Below are positions 42,891 to 54,947 of a stretch of 64,000 bases of DNA, piece by piece (within the stretch, counting starts at the first letter, position 1; each line of letters begins with the position of its first letter). Under the pieces are notes generated by a model that searched no databases, was not told the DNA's origin, and saw nothing but the letters and a program-made list of their open reading frames with translations. The position numbers and the translations under genes were made by a program. This stretch comes from Kingdonia uniflora (lineage: Eukaryota; Streptophyta; Magnoliopsida; Ranunculales; Circaeasteraceae). The DNA lies in the NCBI GenBank assembly GCA_014058105.1, contig JACGCM010002890.1:1302001-1366000 (forward strand), in the 5' to 3' direction.

Positions 42891-45215
42891 TTATTTTTAG
42901 GTCAAATACATATTACAGATGATTCTTTTCTGCTGATGGAGTGTCAGCAGTGTTTCCCCCCATATGAAGAGGTCTCTCTTTCAGTTCGTGGGCCGCAACA
43001 ACTCTACCTTATTCAATTGATTTAGCAGTTCGAGGGCCTAGTTGGGTCTCTATGACGCCCAGATAGTTCTCTCGATCTCTCTTAGCTACACAGATGCATC
43101 CCATATCCGATAAAGTTTTGAAAAAGGTATCTCATTCTGACTTAAGCCGTTTTACTTCCTCTACAAAATATGCAGCAATCACCCTTAACAGGTTAGATTG
43201 AGATACATCAGGTACTACCATAACTGCAAATCTCGCCTTCAACCCCTTGTGGCGTGACTCTAACCTAGCGTATTCATTCTTCCGTTCAATTATTTATGCA
43301 TCGACTTATCATGATAGATTACATCTTCTTCCAACTTGGTAATATACTTTGCTGACTCAGCTAGGTTCATGGCTTCTAAGTCTACTATACGAGCACGAAG
43401 TCTCTTAATTTCTGTGTTCAATTCTTCCCTAACCGGCAGATCTTTCAATAATTCTTCTTTCCTATTCACCAACAATTATTTTTCTTTGATCTCCCCTTCA
43501 AGAAATTTTTCCCTGATAAGAGCAACATCCAGCTTATGCTGACATTCCCTCAAATTCGTATTTCCTTTCTGAACATGCCCCTGAATTTAAGATACATCAC
43601 TTTCTAGCTCTCTAATACGACCTGAGAGACTAACTACATCTCCTCGAACTAAAGAAGCCTTAACCTCAGTTCTACTTCCCCCTGAACGCTCACTAGCCTT
43701 GGCCTTTTTGGAACGAGCAATGGCTTGTGCCAGTTCGGCTTTAACTCGTGCAACCCTCTCGTTTAAGTCATTGTACCTTTGTTGCATTTCCTGGAATTCC
43801 ATATCCTTAGCGGGGATGACTGTTTGTAAATTTTTAGCTGCGGCTTTCGAAGCCGACAAATTTTCTCGAGCTACCCTCAACTCGTCGTCCTTTTCAACAA
43901 ATTTTTGTCTCATTTGCTCTAGCTCGTTCCTACAGTTTTGAAGATCAGATCGAAATCCTTCTTCTGATTATCTGAGTGCCTGAATACGGTATTAAACCGT
44001 ATCGCCCTGCTTACCCTTCGCAGCCAACGCGTCAACTTAACGTTGAAGCTTCTCAGCACGATCTGTTACCTCAGATAGCTCTTTTAATCCCTTATTTATC
44101 TCGGCATCTTTCGCTTTGACCTGGAGAGTTAGGTCAGAAACGGCCTGGGTCCACTTCATAAGTCTGAAATGCGCCTTTACGTATTGAACTTCTCTGTTCT
44201 CGTTCGCCTCCTTCATCCTATCGAATTGTTCCGCAAATTCCCAATTACACATGAGTACGTTGTCCTCACGTGAGCGAGAAAAATCTAGTTTGACCTGGGG
44301 AATATAACAAATTTTAATACAGTTCGATTCAGGAAAGCCTTTGAATATATACATACTACATTTTTAAGAGACACTATGTGATTTCTAAACATCTGCTTCT
44401 AAATACTTTTAGACTAAAAGTTTGGAGTTCTTTCTCAGATGAACACTTCATGAATCTTCTTTCGACGTACAAGGTACATACTTTCGATATATTATTCTGT
44501 ATTAATAGAGTTAGATTTTCGCCATGCATTTCTATCTTATTTACTTGATAACTTAATGTTGGTATAATACCAAAGTCAAAAAAACCTATTCCAGTCTAAC
44601 CTGCAGCTCCGCTTGCGTAGACAACACGGCTTTAGAGGTTTCTCTTTCCTTGGCAAGTCCAGACTCTAGGTTATTTATTCTAAGACTCATCTCTCTAACT
44701 ACCTACAAGAGGTTTATAAACAAAGTCAATCTACAGAAGTTTCGTCCTCACACACAATTCAAACAACTTACATATACTTATACAAAAATGCGTGTCTACC
44801 CTGCATTCTCACTACCACCTTCTGGGAGCTCGACGTCGTCCCCTTAATTGTTGGGAACCGTCTTCCAGAAAACACCATCCAAACCGTCCACGACCCCCAC
44901 CGCTTCAGCTTCCTCATCTTCTTCCTCAATATAGGTGTCCACCTTAATGGCGCCCACCTCCTCCTCAGAATAACCTTTCAACATCAAATAATGCCCTAGC
45001 CTATCACGCTCCTCAACCATCTCGTCTAGATTGGCCTTTGCCTTGACCTATAGCTGACCGATCGCCATGGCGTGAGAGGCCTTCAGCTGCCTAACTTCCT
45101 TCATGGCTTCAGTCTTGGCTCGAGCTAGTTCTTTCTCCAGCTCGCTCTTCACCTTCGTCAGCTTGGATTTTTCTTCTTCAATTCTGAGCCAAATCCCCTT
45201 CACGAGACGAGCGGC

Positions 45216-45290
45216 CTACATAAAACTAATCAATCTTAGTGATTAGCTCTAAACACATAAAACAACTCTTTCCCGATCAATAAAACTTAC
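45216..45290 (-). other. Spliceosomal intron in G3 antisense ORF-b
   Basis: Donor AAAATG/GTAAGTTTTATTG at 45291/45290; acceptor TTTTATGTAG/GCCGCTCG at 45216/45215; 75 bp. Splicing joins EDTSKM to the coiled-coil exon. Confidence 0.65.
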
Positions 45291-45770
45291 CATTTTGCTC
45301 GTATCTTCTTTTCCATGGAATGCCGGCAACCTGGCCCTTTCCTCGACCTCCCTAAGGTCATCCACCGGAGCAGGTCATACCTCAGCGACCTTCTCCCTAG
45401 AGGATTCGAGCCTCCTCCTCTTCTCTTTTGTGACCTCACCACTTTCCATGGTGTCCGAGGCCGGCAAAGACTTTAACATCCGCTTTTTCAAATATTTTTG
45501 ATCTATCTTGCTCGTCGTACGATTCGGTTGAGCCAAACTGCCCGATCCAGAAGTCTTGGACAAATTAGTTCAACCCTCCTCACCACTTATTTTCTTTTTT
45601 CCTTCATCGACCCCCGCCATCGACCTGGTAGACTGAACCCTCCTAACCTTGTCCGACTTACTGTCAACCTTCTTTTTTCTACTCTGGCCGAGTCCCTCTA
45701 ACACAAGTTCGAGTTCAATCTCCTCCTCCACAACTTCGTCTAACAGGATTTCTTTTCTTTCCACTGTAGA

Positions 45771-45859
45771 CTTTACACATGCAATAATACATTTTTACTA
45801 TCAACTACAGTTGTCAACAAAATGTAACAATAATTTTATCTATGCATGTCTATACTTAC
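45771..45859 (-). other. Spliceosomal intron in G3 antisense ORF-b
   Basis: Donor AAACAAA/GTAAGTATAG at 45860/45859; acceptor AAAG at 45771. It lies between FRTAKQ and the acidic VEEEIELELVLEG part. G2 has an intron at the same place (52679-52757). Confidence 0.65.
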
Positions 45860-48800
45860 TTTGTTTTGCAGTTCTAAACCGAAGATCCAGAGATTCTTCA
45901 TCATCTCTCTGAAGGCAATTACCCTTCACCCATATGAAGTTATCATTCCTGGTTCGGCCTGCCGAATTCTAATCAAAAAAATGTGGCCGAGTTGCACTCG
46001 CACAAAAATATGATCCCCCACTGGCTTTAAAATTCTTTACCCAGTAATGCTGCAAATCGTCCTCAGGGGTTATCCTCCATACTTTTTCCTCCCTTTCCCA
46101 TCTTTTATTTAGATGGTCACACACGGTTATTACCTCCCATATGTTCCCGTTCAATTGAACAAGACATGCCCCAATTGCATTCATAATCCCCTTCACCAAA
46201 TTGGTGAGGTGAAGGCTCAACCCATACTCTAATTGAGATAGGTAACACAAAAAACTCTCTGAGAGATCACTCCGAACATCCCCATTAAAATACTCTAACG
46301 AGATCGATTCATCTATACCCCTATCTCATTTTTCCACTTTCAAATTTGCCAGCAGATAAAAATACTCTTTACCCTCTGCAACCATACAACCCCTCAACTG
46401 CCTGCCAGAAAACTCTACATAATTGCCTCACATCCCTCCTACAGTCGCCTTGGCTTTGAAAAAATCTCTAAAGGCATCAGAACCTGGGGGATAAGATACC
46501 AACTGACTAGGGAAACCCATGAATTGTTCCAATCCTACTTCCCCTTCATTATTAGACTCATTCGTCCGACCAGTGATCAATACCTCATTAATAGACGAAC
46601 TACCCATCTTAAAAACAAATTCTACTGGCACATTTTTGACCTGCACAAATGCCTCTCACGCACGACCTACATACAGGTTAAGGTATTTATCATTCTTCCA
46701 TCTATGTATATATATATATATCTTCAACATATATCTCCGATTAATCGCTTACGTATAACATATTTTTTTAACATATAGAAATGCCTCGACATATATCGCA
46801 TACATCTCTACTGACCTTCAGTATCTGAATGAGATTTGGCAATAGAGTCAAGTTTTCCCCTCACAACGCTGCTGTATTGCCACCTACGAGATTCAGAATT
46901 TTTTGTCCTCTTCAACAGCTTGTCACCTTTGGATAACTCTTTATCGAATCCCCTAATCTTCATCTCTCTCTCTGAGTGCTCTTCAAATTTTTTGAACTTG
47001 TAAAACATTTGATTGGAGATAAAGAAGAACTATTTATCTCTTTTCTCTCCAGCGGCTGGCATTTATTGCTCTTCGCACGAACCGCCCTCGATTCCAGAAT
47101 CGAGGCGTCCTTTCCACTCTCCACATTAAACGCCTTGTACCATTTTAATAGAGCAACCTTTCCATCATTACAACTCCCCTCATTTTTTAGCATATTTTTT
47201 TCTCCCTATTCCATATCTTTTCCTGACCTTCCCATACTCATGATGACTCACTCTGTACGATGTCAGAATTCTATTTCCTTTTGCATATAAAACAAAACTA
47301 GAAGCTTATGCATTTTCATATTTTTGTTTCTTTGTCATTGTTTATCATACTTATAGTGATTGACGCCATTTTCTAAACTGTACAAATGTTTTAAATTATT
47401 CAAAATGTTTGCTAAAACAGTCTTAAAACATATTTGCCCCTATAGAGGATCCGATTGACTTATATTATTTATGTTACATTCAAAACAATTATATTATTCA
47501 TAAGACACACTTTACACATCATGAATTACAGTCTTGGTAACCTATACAAGCATCATCTATTTACATTATTCGTCGGTCCTCAGATCTTCGAATTCGATCT
47601 CAGCTTCAGCAATCAAACAAGCCAACTTCTCTCGATCTACCTAATCTTCTGCCAACCCACCTCATAGAAATAACGAGCATACCTCTGCTCCCTACTCCTT
47701 CCATCTGACCCTCGAGCTCACATTCCCTCCCCAGTAGCTCAACATCGTAACTAAACGAACCAATTATCCTCTCACGTACTTCGGCAATCTTTATAGACAA
47801 TCGTCCTTCCACGGTAAGACTAATCCTTTGAGATCGAGCCATACCATCCTAATCTCTCCTCCATTTTTCTTTCATCCTGCCCATATTTGTACATTTCACA
47901 CTCACTTTCCCCTTAAAATATGTGATTTTTATCTTTTATCTCGTAATAGAAACCCAAGATTTTAGAATCAATTATTAGAACTTATCCCCTTACTATTACA
48001 CGCATTAGTTACTACACTCAACCTTACGCTACTATGAGTAGTGTCCCTATCGACCTGTAACAACTCGAGTTTACATATTTCCTACAAATTCTATCCCTCA
48101 CCTATTAAACATACATCATTTATATCAGTACGACATTGTTAATACATATTCATCTCAGTTCGAGCAACATTATAATATTATTTCATCACTTATCAGCAGT
48201 TATTCAACCAACACCCATACAATTTAGATCGATTCAAAGAAATTTTTCTATATACAGTTTATTGAATATCAAAATTTATTCATGCCAAAGATATTACATA
48301 CGATTTACAGATAACAAGTTTTCACCACATCAACCTCAGGGGTCTAACAGAATGTTATCCATCCAGCACCAAACTCCTGGTACTTTACAAATAACAAGTT
48401 TTCCCTATTTTTTAAAAATTTCAGGTCTTTCAGGCATGCTGAGGAATTATGTCTTCCAGTTCTTCTTAATTCAGTAATTCTTCACCCTGATACAAAGAAG
48501 ACATTGGATCTAACAAAGATCTTCCATTATATGGCTCAGTTGAAGCCCATACAAACTCCAAGCAAAAAATATGCAAGCAGTAGACTCAGTACTGGCCCCC
48601 ACAAAACAAGACGAAGGTCTTCTGAGTACAAAAACACGATGTAAATGCTTTAGCAGACTCCCACTTCTCGTCCTCCTCCTTTACTGCCATTACCACCTCT
48701 TCTATAACCACCACCACTGAAGAGTTGGTAGAGATGAAGAGGGCCCAACCTTAGAATCCATGGCGACACAAGAAATTAGCATATCTGTCCCACATATATA

Positions 48801-49350
48801 CCTTTCCCTATATATGAAGCCCTAACCCTGTCTTCTACAAGGCTGTCGAGAAAGGCCCAACGTTCCTTGCCTGTCAAGACAAAGACATAAAATCTCCACT
48901 TATAATTGAAATCTACCTCAGTTTCAACTGCTTCCTTTCTCAACAAGCCTTGGTACGTCGGTGGAATAGGAACGGGGATGGCCATTTCCAAGGAGAGGTC
49001 ACCAAAATATTTTAACTTCAACCTCTACATTTCAGACGCAATCCTCTCTTCAAGAACCATACTCACCATCTCAGAAATAGTTATAGATGCAGGAATAGAT
49101 CCAAAGATTTGCTGCAGGTACTATTTATATAACCCCAAATTTATTGTGCATGTACGTTTTCCCAAGCGTCATCATTCATTACGGACACGACTATTCAAAA
49201 GCAACCATCACATACATCCGCATCATTATTTAATACCCATTACTTCCCAATATCACGTAACTTCCACCTAGTCAAAACACCATCATTACTCTATTTCAAA
49301 TTTCAAACTTTTCACATAATTTTTCTCAGCCAAAGCCACTCGTGACTTCA

Positions 49351-49366
49351 GTTGAGAAGGGGCAAT
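49351..49366 (+). other. G3 polypurine tract
   Basis: gttgagaaggggcaat immediately before the 3' LTR. Confidence 0.8.
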
Positions 49367-49944
49367 TGTAGGGACTTATCCCTCGATCTCACTCATAATT
49401 GAACTCCACAGCTCGGTTTATCTCCATCTCAGGCTCACGCATTTTTTAATACCTAACACTTCAGTCAAATATTCCAACCAGCCCCACAAATTATTCAAGA
49501 ACGTGGGTCGAGCTAAACCCGGAAAATATTATCCAGTCAAAGACACCTGTCTCCCAGGAACTCATCAGTTATACAGTCAACCGCCACTAAACACATTTTT
49601 CTGAAAATGTATTCTTACACGATGAAGAGCTGTGGAGAAGCCTATATAAAGGAAAAGTTCCAAAAGAGAAAGGGACCAAAGAAATTACTCAAACTTCTTA
49701 TTTATGAGATCAAAAGAATTTTTATATTTAAAGATCACTTGTAATAAAGATATCCACTCCAAGTAATAAGGATACTTTTTCAAAAATCCTCCATGCGAGG
49801 TTGTGGATTTTTACCTGTTCAGAGGTTTTCTACGCTAAAAACACCTATTTACGTTTCTTACTTTATATTATAGTATTGTTACAGGTTTATTGGTGTGATA
49901 GCTAATTCTTAATCATATCGAGCTTGCAGAATTTGGCCATTACA
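49367..49944 (+). repeat. G3 3' LTR
   Basis: 578 bp, same termini as the 5' LTR. It has a 16-bp insertion near 49398 relative to it. Confidence 0.92.
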
Positions 49945-50632
49945 TGTTCCATGCCTAAACTTTGAGCAAATTTAAAGAAATGAGGATGTGCAGTGTTTTC
50001 CAAGCCTGCTTTGCTTTAGAAGATTCTTGGTGCGAAACATCACTGAAGGTAGATGAACTAAAGGATTTATTATCTGTAAAATACCTAAAAGACTTGTTAT
50101 CTGTAAAAGTACCTATAATTTTTATTCGAATTGAATAAAACATGATTATTTAAACTCTGTATTGATAGATAGAATAAATCTTGTTATTAAAATTGGGCTA
50201 TGAGAAATTCAAAGATTAATGAATAGCGGATGAAATATAATATATAAGATTGAATATATAAAGTATATTATAGCAATTGAGCTGTAAAAATGTCTGTGAA
50301 ATTAAAGATGTGTAAAAAATTTTTTTGAACTGAATAACTTAAAATTATTAGGGAGATAAATGCAGAAGATTTAAAGTTTGCACGGATTGGAAATTCGAGC
50401 TCAGGGAGTTCTCTTTGAAATATTAGATTTGGAGAAAATAAGTTCAAAATGAAGTAGGCCGAATTCATTGAGGTCAATGTGGATAGATACGTTTAAATTA
50501 TTTATACTCAAGATACTAGGGTTGCTATTATGAAAAAATAGAATATAAATATGAATTGTAGGGGATTTGAAGTAATCTAGAAAACTTCATAAATAGGGAG
50601 AAATGAGTGTAGATAGAAGTAAGACATAGAAG
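49945..50632. other. G2 interior between antisense ORF-a and ORF-b
   Basis: AT-rich, no coding frame recognised; corresponds to the 47850-48570 gap of G3. Confidence 0.4.
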
Positions 50633-53100
50633 ATGGTGCAGACTCGATATGAGAAAATTTGTTATGCCGCTGAGGGACGATTAGAGATTAAGATAGCTAA
50701 ATTATGAGAACGCATCTTTAACTTGCTAGATTATGATGCTAACTTGCCAGTGTCCGAGTATCAGTTTGAAAGAATCGATTGGATAGGTACGGAACTCTAG
50801 TTAGGACGTCGCTTCTGCGAAGAGTTATTCCGAGAAGTGATTATGGGGCCTTCTGCTCGAAAAGAGGCTGTAAGACTAATTGTTGAAGAAGAGATCGAGT
50901 TGGATGATGTAAGGGTTGTTGGAGGCGAACTGATTAGGTATGGCTCCCTCGGACATCTGGGATGTTTTATGTGAAATTATATGTGAGGGAGTAATTTGTA
51001 TGAGGTCGAATAACTTTCAAGGATATGTAATTAGAATGAAGTTTAAATCTATCCCATTTTGTTGCAAATGTTATTGTGACTGTTTTGAATAAAGAATTTA
51101 AAGTTTTAAAGTATTAGAGCTTTAAGAATGACGTGAACACTTCTATAAGTAGTAGAAGCCGGAATAGGAAAAGCAGGTAGCTTTGATTACTGTTTCTTGT
51201 ATTAGCTTAGGGAAAGTTCGATTGCGTGTAAGTGTTGAGTCAGTATGAGTGTGGGGAGGTTAAAAGGTGATTTGGGTAATAGAGATGAGAATATAATAAA
51301 ATATAGGGCAGCGGGAAATGATGGGAAGGTATTTTTTCCAAAAATGTTCAAAACGTCTGACATTAATTGTGGTAGTGAAGCCTCAGTTCCAAAACTAAGG
51401 GTGGCTCGTGCAAGGCCCAATAACTGCCAGCAGTTAGAGACAAAAACTATAAATAATGCTTCATCTTCTTCATTGGAATGTTTATCAACTTCTAAAAAAT
51501 TAAAGATCAAAGAGAGAGGAAAGAGAAAAAATAGTAGATATTCTTATGAGAGATTAGACTAGAGCGATCAATAATTATGGCGAGAGAAGGTTGCGGGGAC
51601 TGAGTCACGAAGGTGGTTGTATAACGGCATTGTGAAGGAAAGATTTCACGCTACTTCACATTTTTTTTAGACGTTGAAGGTCAGTTGAATGTTTTTGTAA
51701 TACTGTTAATGTGTATTTCTTAAAAGATTTTTGTGGTTTTCAAATTTCGAAAAATTACTATTTATTGTAACCTATAAAATTTATTTGATATATGTGTATA
51801 AAAGAGATGCGAATGATATATGTATGATGTATGTGGCAAAAGATAATGATAATGATGGAATGCCTGGACCTAATTTAGCTCGAGCGTGAGGATTATTTGT
51901 GTTGAGTCATACCTCATCTTTAGAGCCGTAATTGATATAGAGACTTTACCTGTAATGGAGGCCTCCACCTCTGACCGTTTGGCTGGGTCTAAAAATGTAG
52001 AATCTGATAGGGAGAACGAAGTAGGAGCGATTCAATTTCTTGATTTCCCTTGATAATTGATATCATACCCTCCGAACTTTGAAGTATTTAGAGAGTTAAT
52101 CCAAGGCTTTCATAGGGAAAAGATGGTTGAATTTTGTAGAACATGCTGGTAGGCAGTTTAGAAGATGTATAGTTGGATCTGGGGAGGAACATTTCTTTCT
52201 GTTGGTTGATTGGACAGGGGAATAGACGAATCAATCTCTTTGGAGTACTATGATGGGAATGTCCAGGGCAACTTGGAAGAGGGTTTTCTACTTTATCTAT
52301 CTCAGTTGGAGTACAGGTCGAGTCTGCCCCTAAACAGTCTTGCAAAAGGGATAATGAACGTCATAGGGGTATGTCCTGCCCAGTTGAATAGGAACATATG
52401 GGAGGTAATAATTGTTTGTGAAAGTTTGAATAAGTTATAGGAGGTGAATGAGGTGGAAAGGGGAATATCTCCTGAAGATGTTCTACAGTTTTTTGGAGTA
52501 AAGAATTATTCCTCAAGTGGAGGGGCATATTTTTTTACGAGCTCGTCTCGACCTCTTTTCTTCGATCTGAATTCAGCAGGCTGAATGTGAATTAATAATG
52601 TGATTTGGGTGAAAGGTGATTGCCTTCAGAGAGATGATGAAGAACCTAGAGAACTTCTATATTGAATTATGAAGAAAAGTAAGTGTGATAACGTATAATA
52701 TTGAACTGCTAAAATTAAATATTGTTCTATTATCGATAATGTGTTGTTGTTTGATAGGTCCTCAGTCAAAGGTGAAGAAGAAGTCCCTGTTAAATACTGT
52801 TGCTCAGGAAAGGGTTGATCTCGAGGAAGTGTTGAAAGACCTCGGTATTAATTAAAATAAATGAGCTAATAGCAGGTCCAAGAAAGTTTAAAACCCTCAA
52901 GCAACGAGACTAATAATGGGTATTGGTGGCAATAAGAAGAGAGTAGATGATATAGAGATAGACGAGTGGTTATGCCAAAGGCCTCAACAGTGGATTATGC
53001 AGATGCACCAAAGTCTACCATATCAAGCAAGTTAGCTCGGGCATTTCCGAAGAAGAAGATGTTGAAGCGTGGCTTGACCTTTAGAACCACGGGGAGTTGT
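50633..53100 (+). pseudogene. G2 antisense ORF-b
   Basis: ATG at 50633: MVQTRYEKICYAAEGRLEIK, then EEEIELDDVR near 50890. Exon B at 51245-51562 (MSVGRLKGDLGN, VARARPNNCQQLE, SSLECLSTSKKLK) matches G3 47241-46980. About 51960-52210 is the next block. 52210-52678 holds GIDESISLEYYDGNVQ, KGIMNVIGVCPAQLNRNIWE, VKNYSSSGGAYFFTSSSRPL and WVKGDCLQRDDEEP. After an intron comes GPQSKVKKKSLLN, ending near KKKMLKRGLTF. The resemblance to G3 is protein-like and runs through all exons. A few stops are present. Confidence 0.7.
52679..52757 (+). other. Spliceosomal intron in G2 antisense ORF-b
   Basis: GTAAGTGTGA donor after GAAGAAAA; acceptor TTTGATAG/GTCC; 79 bp. Same position as the G3 intron 45771-45859. 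Confidence 0.65.
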
Positions 53101-53103
53101 GAG

Positions 53104-54220
53104 TGATACGAGAAAAATGTCTTTAAATACTCCACTCAAAACTACGGGTGTCCTAATATAATAAGGGCAAGCGGGGGTCGAATCCACGGGGAGTAACCGT
53201 ATTAAAAATTTAGCATCCTAATTAAGTAATAAACGAATCTAAACTAATTTTGATTAAAAGTTTTTGGACTAAAACATAAATTTAAATTACTAACTTTCGG
53301 TACGATTATAAAGAAGAGAACCTAGGCTTTGGATTTCCCCCGACTTAGTTTACTAAAATGATATGAAAATGATAGCTTCTATCTGCACAAAATAGCCATG
53401 GCTAGGTCTATCTGGGTCTAAGATCTAGGGATTGTGGCTAAAACCCTAGGTAGGATCTTCATTGTTCATAGACAATCGGATCTAGGGTTTATAAACTCCT
53501 TTCTATGGCTAGGTAGAGAGTCTTAACCCTAGTAATCTAGAATTCTCTTTGAGTGTGAAAACATCCGAATATGGCTAATTTGGCATCTTCCTCATACCCG
53601 AAGTAACTTAATGTTGTCATGGCTCGATCTACTCTTTGTAGCTACAAATAAGTGAATTGAAGATTAATTCTAGATGTAAACTACTATTAACATCAATTTA
53701 GCTCACTTCACTGGAGGTTCAATCCTTAGCCTAAGCTAAGGAGACTAGCTCTTCATTAGTGGTGCTGATCACAGCTTAAATTAAATGTATAAAATAAAAG
53801 AGAGAGAAAGAAAGAGATACTGATAACTTCAAGCTTTATTCCTTCCCGAGATTGAGATGTAAAAAATAGATAGAATTGCTCTCCTATTTATAGAAGATTA
53901 GAGAGACTTGTTTACAATTTTGAAACTCTATCAGATAAATCCTATCTCATGTTAATCCTTGTAGAGTCCTTCATCAAATTTATTCCATGGAGAAAATCTA
54001 CAAGTACATTGAATATAAATATCTTTCTTGTACCTGATAGACTGCTGGAGATGCTTCAGCTTTTTATACCTTCCATTATATGTCTTTTTCTATTTATTAG
54101 CTCCAACAGTGATATGTGCCTGAAAATAAGAAAATGCTACTATCATTAGAAAATAATAAATTGGGATTAACAAAACAATACTTTTAGGCGTATTAATCCT
54201 GCATATTTCTATGTCTATCA
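53104..54220 (-). repeat. A1 3' LTR
   Basis: About 1117 bp with matching inverted ends TGATA/TATCA. On the plus strand it opens with a phrase common near Athila LTR ends (gggggtcgaatccacgggga, 53172-53191). Boundaries are inferred from one LTR only, since the partner is outside. Confidence 0.6.
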
Positions 54221-54521
54221 AATATCCTCAAACTTACGATTTTGCTCATCCCGAGTAAAATAAAGATGCAAAATTAAACTAAAAAAAGAAACCACTTTCG
54301 CAGGACTCGCGATTGCATTTAGCGTATACAACAAGCCGTTAAACCCCTAAGTGTCCTTGGTGGACGAGTGTTGTCTCGTGAGGGTTTACAGTGACTATAC
54401 CCACAAAAGTCAATAATGACATTATGGCAATTCTAAATGAAAAAAGACTCATTTCCTGCCAATTTATTCTTTTTTAGTTATGACAACAATATGCAAGCAA
54501 GAAAAAATTCTTTAAAACCTA

Positions 54522-54947
54522 TTATTCTCCAAGTATACCATGGAATATATTGTAGTTATCCAAAACTAAAGATACTACCTCATGATTAGAAAGAAATTCA
54601 AGTATTTTACCTGATATATCTGAGTGTATTATGAAGATAGTTTTATTGCTTAATACGTTGTCTAGAATTATTGAGTCAGTGTATGGTAGTCGAGTACTTA
54701 CTGGAAAAAATTTAATGGTCAGTTTGACAAGTGCTTTGTCAATTTTACTCCCAGGTATCTTATTTTTCTTAGCTTTTTTGAGCACATTATTTCTTAGTAA
54801 AGCCTCTGTAATAAGGAGTTTTCGGTCGATAATCCCCGCCAGTTGGCTAAGGTTGCAGGGGTTTGGTACCCCTTCGTGATCAAGACTCAGGATTCTCACA
54901 AGTAACATTTTTCGTGCTTCTTTCACATAGTTAATACTCATACTCAA
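54522..54947 (-). CDS. Unrecognised 141-residue ORF between A1 integrase and LTR
   Basis: The frame begins MSMSINYVKEARKMLLVRIL and ends FHGILGE, with no interruption. It is Lys/Leu/Ile-rich, has no clear membrane segment or zinc site, and matches no family I know. Its position, downstream of integrase and on the same strand, is where Athila elements may carry an extra envelope-position gene. Only its uninterrupted length in an otherwise decayed element argues for past coding. Confidence 0.35.
   Translation of the reverse strand: MSMSINYVKEARKMLLVRILSLDHEGVPNPCNLSQLAGIIDRKLLITEALLRNNVLKKAKKNKIPGSKIDKALVKLTIKFFPVSTRLPYTDSIILDNVLSNKTIFIIHSDISGKILEFLSNHEVVSLVLDNYNIFHGILGE

Larger units (their letters stand above)
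42913..49069 (-). pseudogene. G3 antisense multi-exon locus (ORF-a and ORF-b)
   Basis: Opposite to gag-pol, between integrase and the 3' LTR. ORF-a begins with ATG at 49069 (MVSMVLEERIASEM, LKYFGDLSLEM). ORF-b begins at 47842 (MARSQRISLTVEGRLSIKIA) and continues through 47239-46808, 46646-45860, 45770-45291 and 45215-44820. After that come a short coiled-coil exon (44702-44602, donor CAG/GTTAGACTGG) and 44297-42913. The middle part (SQLEYGLSLHLTNLVKGI, QLNGNIWEVITVC, then VKNFKASGGSYFCASATRP) recalls the plant 'putative gypsy type transposon' family (PF04195). The C-terminal about 500 residues are heptad-rich coiled coil. Introns have GTAAG donors and AG acceptors. Several stops and frameshifts show decay in this copy. 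Function unknown. Confidence 0.7.
35942..49944 (+). mobile_element. G3: Ty3/gypsy element, Tat lineage, with antisense locus
   Basis: A 14.0-kb element with two LTRs (35942-36503 and 49367-49944), primer site tttggcgccgtctatggg, gag, protease, RT, RNase H, a second RNase H-like domain, integrase, tandem repeats, an antisense multi-exon locus and a PPT (gttgagaaggggcaat, 49351-49366). The second RNase H between RNase H and integrase is the mark of the Tat clade. LTRs are about nine-tenths identical by eye with a 16-bp indel, so the insertion is not recent. The 5-bp flanks (aggta and tgttc) do not match. Coding frames carry several stops and frameshifts. Confidence 0.9.
49945..53103 (-). mobile_element. 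G2, right part: interior of the interrupted gypsy element
   Basis: Continues G2 after the G3 insertion and carries, on the plus strand, the antisense ORF-b pieces homologous to G3. No G2 pol is present: the segment ends at 53103 where the Athila-like LTR starts, so the remaining G2 must lie beyond the window or be lost. Confidence 0.75.

Noticed and set aside
46519..46778. Plus ORFs in the antisense locus region of G3
   Set aside because: Shadows of the minus-strand ORF-b exon; plus frames do not match G2.
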